The notes under the pieces were generated by a model, which was not told the DNA's origin, made no database searches, and worked only from the letters and a program-made list of their open reading frames with translations. Shown here one piece after another: positions 29,924-38,501 of a stretch of 64,000 bases of DNA (the stretch's first letter is position 1; every line of letters begins with the position of its first letter). The translations under genes and the position numbers were made by a program. Location: assembly GCF_019649055.1 (NCBI RefSeq), contig NW_026570406.1, positions 111,413 through 175,412 on the forward strand, given 5' to 3'. Source of the DNA: Paramacrobiotus metropolitanus (taxonomy: Eukaryota; Tardigrada; Eutardigrada; Parachela; Macrobiotidae).

Positions 29924-30279
29924 CTGTTAAAACAAAAGTTAAACGACCCGTTTCTCGGATTCGTTTTATCCTATACATTTACACCCTATGATTACAACGG
30001 TCAGGCCATGCTGGTTCTCAAGCTGGTCCAAGGCACTTATGTGGTGCCTGTTGGAGTAAATTGGACAGTCTGTTTTGTCCATGGAAGAGGTCGATGACCA
30101 TAAGTACTTATGTGGTACTTATGAAGGAGGTCGATTCTGCGGCTCCTCATCCTGGGGTGTCCGTATTCGTCGATTCCACCCGGTTCACCTGGAGAAAGTC
30201 AGTCGGCTCCTTTTGTTGCTCCGAGGTCGGTGGATGCTTCGGTAAGTGTCCGTATCGATGTGTTGATGGTTTAAGAGCC
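29924..30279 (-). promoter_or_regulatory. ORF B-C gap of element 2: two strong stem-loops
   Basis: Stem-loop 30,099-30,123 has 9 perfect pairs (CATAAGTAC / GTACTTATG, loop CACATAA on minus). Stem-loop 30,031-30,049 has AGGCAC / GTGCCT with the same loop. Their flanks (TCATCGACC, TGGACCAG) align with those of the hairpins at 5,214-5,232 and 5,263-5,280 in element 1, whose arms differ. A splice acceptor with pyrimidine tract ends the gap at 29,924. Confidence 0.7.
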
Positions 30280-33200
30280 TCATATCGCTGACCTTCCCGA
30301 GTCTGGTTGATGCCGAACCTCTTCTGGAAAAATCCCCTGTTGAGGACGAAGTCCGTCATCGCCGAGCGCGTACATTTTTCCTTTCCATGTCTTGGGGTCC
30401 GGTTTGGGCTCGAATTTCGGGTCGATTAGCTGAGGTTTCTGTGCCGACCATCTGAATTCGAATCGTGCCACGAGCTGATGTTGAATCTCGCTGCGGGTCA
30501 GTTCTTCTGGATGCCACGACATACACGCTTCGATGGCATGTACCCAACCTTCGTAAGTGGTCGGCGCCGGGTCGCGTTTTTCCGGTAGAAATTCGTAATA
30601 CATCCGCTTGAAGCTGGTATACGTCCGTATAAGCTTGCTTTCGTTGTAACCGAGGGTACAGTAGCGGAATACGTTGCTTTGGCTTAGTCGCCTCCAACCT
30701 CCACCAATTTCGCCGATTCTGTGGTGCCTAAGGAGTTGAAATGCGATCTTCGGTGTCGCAAACTTTGGTCCACAGGTCGCTAGGGCCTTTAGAGCCGCAA
30801 AGGTGTACATCCATCCCGGATCGTATTCCGAGACACGTGGGGGTAAGGACTGAGCCAGTTTGGTAGCCACTGTTGGGTACTTGACATGTACAGTCGGTAA
30901 TCTCGGGATCTCATTTGGTAGGAGTTCCTGAGTATCCTCGTTCCATTCTGTGAGGAGTTGATTCGGGTCGGAATCCGGTGTTAGCCGTACTTGTTGACGG
31001 TAATTCTGAGGGACGTAGACATCACCACTATCTTCTTCCATCGGCTCATCAGCTTCGTTACTGTTATCGGCCGGCGGGTCCTTCTGGCCCTGGGAAATCT
31101 CCGGTTCACCCTGTTGTTGCGGTGCCGAAGCCGGTGGGGGTTGATTATCGTCATCGTCCTCATCCTCTTCTTCATCTTCGTCCTCTTCGTCGGAGGGTGT
31201 TTTCCCCTTGTTCTTCGCCGACTTCTTCGTTGACTTAGCCGGTTTAGGTTGACTCTTCCGTGGAGTCTTACCTTCCGGAGCCGGTGAAGTTTCCATTGGT
31301 GAGGCCGGTGGGAGAGATTGCGTGTCTCTCGCAGCAAAACGTCCTGTTGCGTTCCGACCTGCCTTCGCCGCGCTCGCTCGTCCCGGCGCTGGGGCGGTGT
31401 TGATGTATGTAACCGGTTGATGCGGTATCCGAGGTCGGTTAGTCGGTAGTCGTTTCTGTGACGACATACCGAACGCTCGTGCAATGTTCAACATGTCCGC
31501 CGCCTCTCCGGATGGTTGTTCATCCGTCTCGCTGTATTCTTCCACGATCATTTCGGTGCCTTCAGGAGAGCGCTGTAGGTTGACGAAGGACATCCGGAGG
31601 TTGAATTCGCGTCGTTGCTGCTCCGGTATGAACCTAGGTACGGTGAACCGAAGTGGTAGGTCACGTTCCGCATTTGTCGTTTGTAGGGAAAATTCCGCCA
31701 CGATAGTTGCGACGACGGGTCGTAAGAGGTCCATTATGGCATTGATGTTTCCCTGACTGTTCTCGTACATGAAGCTGAAAATACGGGCAATGTGCAGTAG
31801 GGAGGATCCGCGAGGGTTTCTTCCGTATCCGATGCATCTGACGATTCTCGTCGGAGGGTCATCTTGATTTCTGGCTGCGGCACTTTTGAGCTTCTGGATG
31901 ATATCGGGTGAGATCAGCTCGGCGATCCGTCCCCATTGTCGGTGGACCGCTACGGCCAATCCGAAGTCCAGGGCCCATGCCACTATTGCCATCATGAGCT
32001 TCTGTGAGGTCCGACCTACGATCCTTAAGTTGGTCGAAAGGTCGCGCACCAATGACTGATGCACATCTCTGCCTTCCGTTCGGGCGTTCTTGACGCTTCG
32101 GACTATTTCGACGTGAAGTCGAACTGTATGAAATCCGACTGGTCGATCGCCAGGTTGAGCGTCGGGTAACCGCTGACGTGCATCATCAGGGGCTGGCCAG
32201 TCGGAAGCGTCAGTGTCTTCTTCGTGACTCCATTCTTCGTTCCGATCGCCTTTAACTCCTTCGTATGGATCGGCTTCTCCATGGTCGGAGATTTTGTCAT
32301 CGGGTTCCGAAGGTTTTTCCGATTCATCGTCCGAGTCTTTCTTGGACGTAGAAGGTTTCGGTTGTTTGGCAGTTGGCTTAGACGTCGGCTTAGACCTTTC
32401 GTGTGGTCGTTGCGCTTCTGTTTTAGTCGCCATGGTACCTGCGCTAGCAATCAGTTCTTGCATCCGTATTTTGGCTGCTTCATAGTCGTATTCCTTCTTG
32501 GCGTTCCCCTTCTTGTCCGGCTTATGTGGGCCAGCGTCGGAGGTGTCAAGGTCGTCTGAGGATTTATGTCGTTTCGCTGGGTTAGATTTCGGCGTTTTGA
32601 CTGATGGATTCGACTTCGGATTGGTCGGTCTTTTTGGAGGTTCCTTGGTTGCCTCCTTTTCGGCTTCCTTTCTGACTTCTTTTTTAGCCTTCTTCTTTTC
32701 CCTCCGTGATAACTTAGCCGTGTTAGCCGAGTTAATTACTTTCGAGTCCAGTAATGGTTCGTCTTGGACTTGCACAGAAGGTTCCCGTACTGGTTGGGGG
32801 TTCTTCATTTTGACGACCAGTTGACGTATTGTCGTGGAGGTCGTTTTCGAATCCGGTGCGAAGAGTTTCTGCCGAGTCGGTGCAGCCTGTTGTTGTGCCG
32901 CAGGTCGGGTCTTCTCCGCTCGGAATCGTTCTCCCATTCGTTTCATGACCTCTGCCATCCTTTGCGTAAGGCGTTCGTGTTCCTTACGGACTTCATCGGT
33001 GTTTCCAACAAGGCTGGCACGACGTGACTTCAGTGAGTTCCAGAGCTCTTTGTCCTCTGGAAACCCGATATCCACGCTCACGTCCTGTTCTGACCGAGTC
33101 AGGTCCTGAACGTGCTTCAAGGCTGGGTCGTTATGAAATTCACGTGAGAAGTCGTCAGCTGGTTTCTGCTTCTTCTTACTTCTCTTGCCCGGGGCTGTTG

Positions 33201-33969
33201 CCGGCCCGTTCGTTCGAGATTCGTCAATGACCAGCTTGGCTGGTTCCGAGGTCGATTCGTTCTGGGATGCAGGTCGGACCTCCTTTGGAGACGTCGTGTC
33301 CATCTCCTCCGGGGTCTGTTTTGGTTTAGTCGGAGTATTCCGGGGCGTGAACCTACGTGGTTGTTCATTCGGAGATTGACTCGGCATCGTTGCCGGTTGA
33401 GACGCTGCCCGGTTCGGTGAAATCTGTTTCACCGGAGATCTACTCCTTCTCGGTGTTGATTCTGCCGATCGCGATCCGTATGATGACCTGGAGCTTGTGT
33501 GTGCATCCATAAGCAAAGTCTCTTGCCACGTTTGGTCGTCATCATAGGTCGGATCATCTTCGATCTGAGCACCCTTTTTGTAGTTGTGGTCAGATTCGTC
33601 GCTGCTGTCCGACATGACCCATCGAATCTTATCAGTGACTTGTTGTCCCCGTTGAGGGGCCATTTCCAAGGTGTAGGCGAAAGGGTTGATGCGAAGGTGA
33701 CGGAGGAGTTGGACTGGCTTGATAATAGCAGCATCCAACGGAAGCTGTCGTAATGCCTGTCTTCCGCACCTTACGAACACCAGTCGGCGTAGAGCCTTTT
33801 CCCTGTCCTGGATTAACGCATATATCCGTTGACCGAGTGCCTGTTGCTCGTCAACGGATAACTTTCCTAGCCTTATTCCCTCTGTTAGGTGAGCTTCATT
33901 GAGTATCCGTTCCAGGTCGTTGTTCTTAGCCTGTCGGACTAACTTCTTGTGAACTCCGGACGTGAACAC
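30280..33969 (-). CDS. Element ORF B, main open part, element 2 copy (1,229 aa)
   Basis: The longest element ORF in the window. It covers the helical block (VHKKLV, LRRLV), the disordered middle (SPVKQISP, RNTPTKP, MDTTSP), the conserved helical domain (RLHVEIVRSV, AVHRQWGRIAEL, RCIGYGRNPRGS, FNLRMSFVN), an acidic run with DDDD, and the C-terminal domain (WMYTFAALKALA, RTYTSFKRMYYEF, YEGWVHAIEACM). It shows that the three ORF B pieces of element 1 were once one frame. Frameshifts lie just before its start (near 33,960) and near 30,365, after which FVLNRGFFQKRF continues in another frame. Family not recognised. Confidence 0.65.
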   Translation of the reverse strand: MFTSGVHKKLVRQAKNNDLERILNEAHLTEGIRLGKLSVDEQQALGQRIYALIQDREKALRRLVFVRCGRQALRQLPLDAAIIKPVQLLRHLRINPFAYTLEMAPQRGQQVTDKIRWVMSDSSDESDHNYKKGAQIEDDPTYDDDQTWQETLLMDAHTSSRSSYGSRSAESTPRRSRSPVKQISPNRAASQPATMPSQSPNEQPRRFTPRNTPTKPKQTPEEMDTTSPKEVRPASQNESTSEPAKLVIDESRTNGPATAPGKRSKKKQKPADDFSREFHNDPALKHVQDLTRSEQDVSVDIGFPEDKELWNSLKSRRASLVGNTDEVRKEHERLTQRMAEVMKRMGERFRAEKTRPAAQQQAAPTRQKLFAPDSKTTSTTIRQLVVKMKNPQPVREPSVQVQDEPLLDSKVINSANTAKLSRREKKKAKKEVRKEAEKEATKEPPKRPTNPKSNPSVKTPKSNPAKRHKSSDDLDTSDAGPHKPDKKGNAKKEYDYEAAKIRMQELIASAGTMATKTEAQRPHERSKPTSKPTAKQPKPSTSKKDSDDESEKPSEPDDKISDHGEADPYEGVKGDRNEEWSHEEDTDASDWPAPDDARQRLPDAQPGDRPVGFHTVRLHVEIVRSVKNARTEGRDVHQSLVRDLSTNLRIVGRTSQKLMMAIVAWALDFGLAVAVHRQWGRIAELISPDIIQKLKSAAARNQDDPPTRIVRCIGYGRNPRGSSLLHIARIFSFMYENSQGNINAIMDLLRPVVATIVAEFSLQTTNAERDLPLRFTVPRFIPEQQRREFNLRMSFVNLQRSPEGTEMIVEEYSETDEQPSGEAADMLNIARAFGMSSQKRLPTNRPRIPHQPVTYINTAPAPGRASAAKAGRNATGRFAARDTQSLPPASPMETSPAPEGKTPRKSQPKPAKSTKKSAKNKGKTPSDEEDEDEEEDEDDDDNQPPPASAPQQQGEPEISQGQKDPPADNSNEADEPMEEDSGDVYVPQNYRQQVRLTPDSDPNQLLTEWNEDTQELLPNEIPRLPTVHVKYPTVATKLAQSLPPRVSEYDPGWMYTFAALKALATCGPKFATPKIAFQLLRHHRIGEIGGGWRRLSQSNVFRYCTLGYNESKLIRTYTSFKRMYYEFLPEKRDPAPTTYEGWVHAIEACMSWHPEELTRSEIQHQLVARFEFRWSAQKPQLIDPKFEPKPDPKTWKGKMYALGDDGLRPQQGIFPEEVRHQPDSGRSAI

Positions 33970-34381
33970 TGACTTTGTTGCCGAGGTCGGTTTCTGTGAC
34001 TGACCCGACTGTGTTCCATCCGTTGGGGTCGAGTTGCTCCTTCGTTCGGACTGGTGGCGGTGAGAAGAGACGTATTCTTGGACCTTTGTCGTCCGAGTCG
34101 TCTTTCGTTTTTAACTTCCTCACAAATTTAGATGATCCCGGTCCACCAGGTTGATGGACTGTGCGACCATACAGCGTACGTTCACCCGTAGTAGGTTCTT
34201 TCTGTGAGAGCCCAGGTAAAGTTGCCGGTCGAGTAGGTCGGACAATCGGCTTCGGCTGGCCATCCTGTGGGATTGCTGGTGTTTCTGAAGTGTCTATGTC
34301 TACCTGCTCAAATGCTCCGACCTCGAGTTCGTTCCCAAGTGGCCGTGCTTCATCCATTGGTTCATCTTGTTGAACCTCCAA
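33926..34381 (-). pseudogene. Element ORF B, N-terminal piece, element 2 copy
   Basis: It matches the N-terminus of ORF B in element 1 (QDEPMDE, TLPGLSQ, then RTKEQL). After RTKEQL the frame is lost relative to the FTSGVHKKL residues that begin the large ORF, and a segment present in element 1 is shortened. The first ATG is at about 34,360; the frame is open to 34,381 and overlaps the end of ORF A by about 20 bases. Confidence 0.55.
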
Positions 34382-34909
34382 TGGTTTGACAGGTTGGCGC
34401 CTTAGTCTTCTTCGCGGGAGTTGATTGTTTCAACTTGCGTTCCGCTTCCTGTTGCTTCCGTTTATAGAAGTCTTCCGCGAAGCTATCTATTTTAACTTTA
34501 AGAATCCGTAGCCGATCCTGGTTCCTGACGGTCCGTTGCGTCTCAGGTCGGAGAATGAACCGGACCTCCTTGGCGTTGTTCTCCAAGTGGCCCAGGTTGA
34601 TGTCTATCTGCCAGAACTGCGGAGTTTGCGGGTCGGTTGAATCTTGTAATTGGTAAAGTTCACCAATCAACTTGTCCGCTGTCTGCAGAGTCAGTTGGAT
34701 TTCGTTATCCGGTATGGATTGTGGAACCGCGAAAGGGTCCTGGTAAGCCGCTGTGCCTGCGCGTGGTGGCGGGATTGAGGCGTCAGACGGGCTACGTGTC
34801 GACTGGATTTGTGTAATCTGAGATCGCCGATCCATTTCCTTTCGTTCTTGGTCACGGTCCCGTTCTTCTATGTAATCTCGGACTCGCGTTTTCAACCATG
34901 AGGAGGTTC
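34362..34909 (-). CDS. Element ORF A, C-terminal part, element 2 copy
   Basis: It starts within the tandem array and has TSSWLKTRV, a Glu/Arg-rich linker, QIDINLGHLENN, RFILRP and the basic tail TPAKKTKA, as in element 1 ORF A. Reading frames through the array upstream are open, giving a 504-codon frame from 35,876, but most of that is repeat. Only this 180-residue part is supported as ORF A. Confidence 0.55.
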
Positions 34910-35874
34910 GGCTGTGCCGTTCCCGGCTGTGCCGTTCCCGGCTGTGCCGTTCCCGGCTGTGCCGTTCCCGGCTGTGCCGTTCCCGGCTGTGCCGTTCCCG
35001 GCTGTGCCGTTCCCGGCTGTGCCGTTCCCGGCTGTGCCGTTCCCGGCTGTGCCGTTCCCGGCTGTGCCGTTCCCGGCTGTGCCGTTCCCGGCTGTGCCGT
35101 TCCCGGCTGTGCCGTTCCCGGCTGTGCCGTTCCCGGCTGTGCCGTTCCCGGCTGTGCCGTTCCGGCTGTGCCGTTCCCGGCTGTGCCGTTCCCGGCTGTG
35201 CCGTTCCCGGCTGTGCCGTTCCCGGCTGTGCCGTTCCCGGCTGTGCCGTTCCCGGCTGTGCCGTTCCCGGCTGTGCCGTTCCCGGCTGTGCCGTTCCCGG
35301 CTGTGCCGTTCCCGGCTGTGCCGTTCCCGGCTGTGCCGTTCCCGGCTGTGCCGTTCCCGGCTGTGCCGTTCCCGGCTGTGCCGTTCCCGGCTGTGCCGTT
35401 CCGGCTGTGCCGTTCCCGGCTGTGCCGTTCCCATGTGCCGTTCGTTCCCGGCTGTGCCGTTCCCGGCTGTGCCGTTCCGGCTGTGCCGTTCCCGGCTGTG
35501 CCGTTCCCGGCTGTGCCGTTCCGGCTGTGCCGTTCCCGGCTGTGCCGTTCCCGGCTGTGCCGTTCCCGGCTGTGCCGTTCCGGCTGTGCCGTTCCCGGCT
35601 GTGCCGTTCCCGGCTGTGCCGTTCCCGGCTGTGCCGTTCCCGGCTGTGCCGTTCCCGGCTGTGCCGTTCCCGGCTGTGCCGTTCCCGGCTGTGCCGTTCC
35701 CGGCTGTGCCGTTCCGGCTGTGCCGTTCCCGGCTGTGCCGTTCCCGGCTGTGCCGTTCCCGGCTGTGCCGTTCCCGGCTGTGCCGTTCCCGGCTGTGCCG
35801 TTCCCGGCTGTGCCGTTCCCGGCTGTGCCGTTCCCGGCTGTGCCGTTCCCGGCTGTGCCGTTCCCGGCTCAGCC
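34910..35874. repeat. 15-bp tandem array, GGCTGTGCCGTTCCC, ~64 units
   Basis: Units are almost identical. Six or so 14-bp variants lack one C (near 35,160, 35,400, 35,478, 35,520, 35,580 and 35,713), and there is one irregular stretch at 35,430-35,455. On the minus strand the unit encodes RERHS in the ORF A frame, and each 14-bp unit shifts the frame. The seed may be the short RQHLIR-coding segment seen at this place in element 1. All three frames of both strands are open through it, so its long ORFs mean nothing. Confidence 0.9.
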
Positions 35875-35880
35875 ATTTTT

Positions 35881-37510
35881 CTAAAGTAAAGTTATTACGT
35901 TTTCGGTTGCCCATAATGATTGAATGGATAATTCTTTTGCGGTATTTGACTCACAGAGTGACGAATAGCTGAACTTCGGAAAGCGGATGCTTTATTGTAG
36001 TTTTGTTTGTTTTGGTCAGATTGTATGTAGCCAGCAGGCTACAGGTGAGCCTACGGGTTTTGCTCTGGTGAAACCATAAAATACAGCGCTACAGCCACCA
36101 GGTTCGGTGCAGAACGCTCCAGATTGGCATTTTCGTGCTGCTTGGTTGCTCCAGTTTATTGATTTCTCAATATAGCTGTTTTCAATCGTTAGCCGCTAAC
36201 AAAGAAATTTTTCAAGGAGTTATCGAGGAAGATTTGCGAATGTAGCGGTAACCCACGGTCGGGGGAGTTTTTGCGCCAGAGATTCAGTACTGAGATACAA
36301 CGAGTAAGTGCAGTGTCTGTCCTCGGTACTTTTAATGACATGAGAGACAACGAGGATGTTTTTTTAGCATTTAGATTGGCTGGTCGGGAATAATTAGTGC
36401 CCGATGTTGTTTCTCTTGGCAGCTTTGCTGTGATATTGTTAACAATGTACTTGCCCATCGTTAGCCTCTATGTTGTGCTGCCGATAACAGTACGTACTGA
36501 AAGCCGGACTAAAACCGTCGACGCATGGTTGCTTTGAAAATAAGTTTTAATTCGATTAACGGCTAGGAAAACATAAACATAAGAAAAACAACAATATTCC
36601 CTCGGAAACTGGAATACAGCTCAAGTAACTTAAGAATTACATAAGAGGACCAATGAAAAGTGCATCTTTTGGAGGGCGAAGGCGAATGCGTACCGCTCAA
36701 AAGGCACAGGCGGAGGAGAAGGCGGAAGGCGAAGCCACTCATACATAGCCTCGATTTTGAGTTGGAGTGTCTCGTTGCTCTGTAACGCTCTGTAAGGTTC
36801 TGTTTGAAGTAAGTAACGCTGTTTAACAGAACTTCCGGCAATTTATCGTACAGAGCTCATTAAAAGTGCGCGGCGAGACAGGCTGCAGTAATGGTGTGGC
36901 AAAATAGCCAACTGACTATTTTGCCGACCATGGTGCGGCAAAATAGCTGAGCAGCTATTTTAACGCAGTGTGCGGTAAAATAGCCAACAAGCTATTTCGC
37001 CCACCTTTGTGCGGCAAAATAGCCAACTGGCTATTTAGCCGCAAACACTGCGGCAAAATAGCCACTTCGATAAAGATTTGAAACGAGAAAGCTGGCCTCG
37101 CAGTGGTAAAGATTGTACAGCAACATGATATGTATTAGTCTTGTAGGGTATAATGCGATGGACTGCCTATAGGCTACTGCACAGTGTAGAATTAACTTTT
37201 AAATTCTGTTTTCGCCACGCCCATTGACCATGGCACATGAAATAATTTTTTTAGGCAACCTATATAGTTGTTCTAAGTTTCTGCAAAAATTGAGGATTTT
37301 TTGAATTTATAGCCTCAAAATGTTCCCTGGTCAGATTTATCAGGCTATGAACTCTGGAAGAGCCTAAAATCTGGAATCTGGTTGTACGAAGTTTCACCAA
37401 CCTGCGACTGAATTTGCAAGTACATAATCATAAAAGTAACAAAAGTTGATGCAAAACCTGCAGATTCCTTCTAACAGTAAGGAGCACTAAGGCCACTGCA
37501 ACGCAAACTG
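35881..37510. other. Intergenic, no gene seen; holds a palindromic cluster
   Basis: Right flank of element 2. It has no homology to the ORF A 5' part. It contains the palindromic repeats at 36,895-37,073. Short open frames near 36,189-36,458 and 36,563-36,841 (minus) have no recognisable content. Confidence 0.4.
36895..37073. repeat. GGCAAAATAGCC palindromic repeat cluster, right
   Basis: Five or more alternating copies of TGCGGCAAAATAGCC and its complement separated by short spacers (AACTG, GAGCA, AACAA), forming hairpins. It is the same family as 23,010-23,187. Confidence 0.65.
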
Positions 37511-37514
37511 GATT

Positions 37515-37900
37515 GTTTTTCCAGTTGGACACTGCAACGCACACTGAAATGCGCGCCTGTGTGCCGCGCGGGATTCCAGTCAACAGCTGCGGCAGTTAAC
37601 CGCAAAAAGCTTTGGGATCAATGACTTTGTATAACAACAGCGGAAGAAGTCCAACTATGCTGGCAAGCAGATCCAGATGGAGTACTTGCTAGCATCGCCG
37701 ATTTTCAAATGTCTGCGTTCCTCCACAGAGAGCATCACATTCGCCAATCGAAATCGCTGCAGGATGATGCGGAATATCTTCGACGATCGTTTTGCACTGG
37801 TCGCTGACTCGCTGCCGTGACGGGCAGGAAGAAGGCGGTTAAACCGGCCGCCATGTACTTGGTAGGATCTACTTGGGACCCTATGACGGCCATGAGTATC
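37515..37900 (+). pseudogene. F-box subfamily 2 relic
   Basis: TTCCAGTTGGACACTGCAAC resembles the F-box coding DNA at 47,724 (TTCCCAGTTGGACACTGCAA), followed by degenerate GAAATGCGCGCCTGTGTG, CAGTTAACCGC, then codons for EYLLASPIFKCLRSST at about 37,680 and AAMYLVGST near 37,850. Order and spacing match the intact-like copy at 38,502-40,568. Many stops and shifts. Confidence 0.55.
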
Positions 37901-38501
37901 GATTCATTGCAAATTAAGAAACCTAAGAAACCAAAGTAGAATGGAATGCCGCGTTTATTCTCGGAGTGGCGTTTCAAATCACAACACTTATATCGCACTG
38001 CCTATTTAAGGAGGCAGCTTCTTACAAGACTGTATTTATAGTCGTGAGAATAAGTTTTTTCACACTGCTGTATCCCACCAATTTCACAACTGGCCGCACT
38101 GATTTTTGAAGGACACTCAGCTGTACGTGTGGGCTCTGATGAGAATTTCGATTGTTCTATAACTGAAGTCTTAATTTAAAGATAATTAAAGATAATCTTT
38201 AATTTAAAGATAATTGGAAATATTTAAAAAAGGTTCCGTTAAGAAACCCCCAAGCCCAGTCTTTTAGGGAAAGCAGAACGGAAATGGAATTTAATTTATT
38301 CAACTCGGTTAAAATCATTGTCATATTATCTGATAATAGCAGACGTACTGTGCCATAGGAGAGCAGTTACATGTACATTAGCTTTTTACTGAAAGAGCCA
38401 GGAACTAATACACAGCTTTTGGACTCAACTACCTGCCAAAACTCTAACCCTTAATCTGATAGTACATCTGATAGACCAGTGCAAGCTGTTAGAGAAGCGA
38501 A
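37901..38501. other. Intergenic, nothing supported
   Basis: AT-rich; includes the repeated segment TAATTTAAAGATAAT at about 38,171-38,211. No gene seen. Confidence 0.35.

Larger units (their letters stand above)
23440..35880 (-). mobile_element. Element 2: 5'-truncated relative of element 1, inverted
   Basis: Read on the minus strand it contains a tandem array and the end of ORF A (35,876-34,362), ORF B (34,381-30,280), a gap with two strong stem-loops, ORF C (29,923-27,780), a long hairpin-rich untranslated part and an LTR-like terminus (23,888-23,440). Order and protein content match element 1, but the sequences are clearly diverged and frameshifts sit at different places, so this is not a recent duplicate. 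Homology of ORF A to element 1 stops exactly where the 15-bp array begins, and there is no 5' LTR to the right. Confidence 0.75.

Noticed and set aside
34910-35874. CRISPR-like regular repeat
   Set aside because: Units are directly adjacent with no spacers, and the genome is eukaryotic; it is a minisatellite.
34892-35972. Several long ORFs on both strands in the repeat array
   Set aside because: A 15-bp unit without stop codons is open in every frame. The proteins are pure repeats and shift frame at each 14-bp unit.
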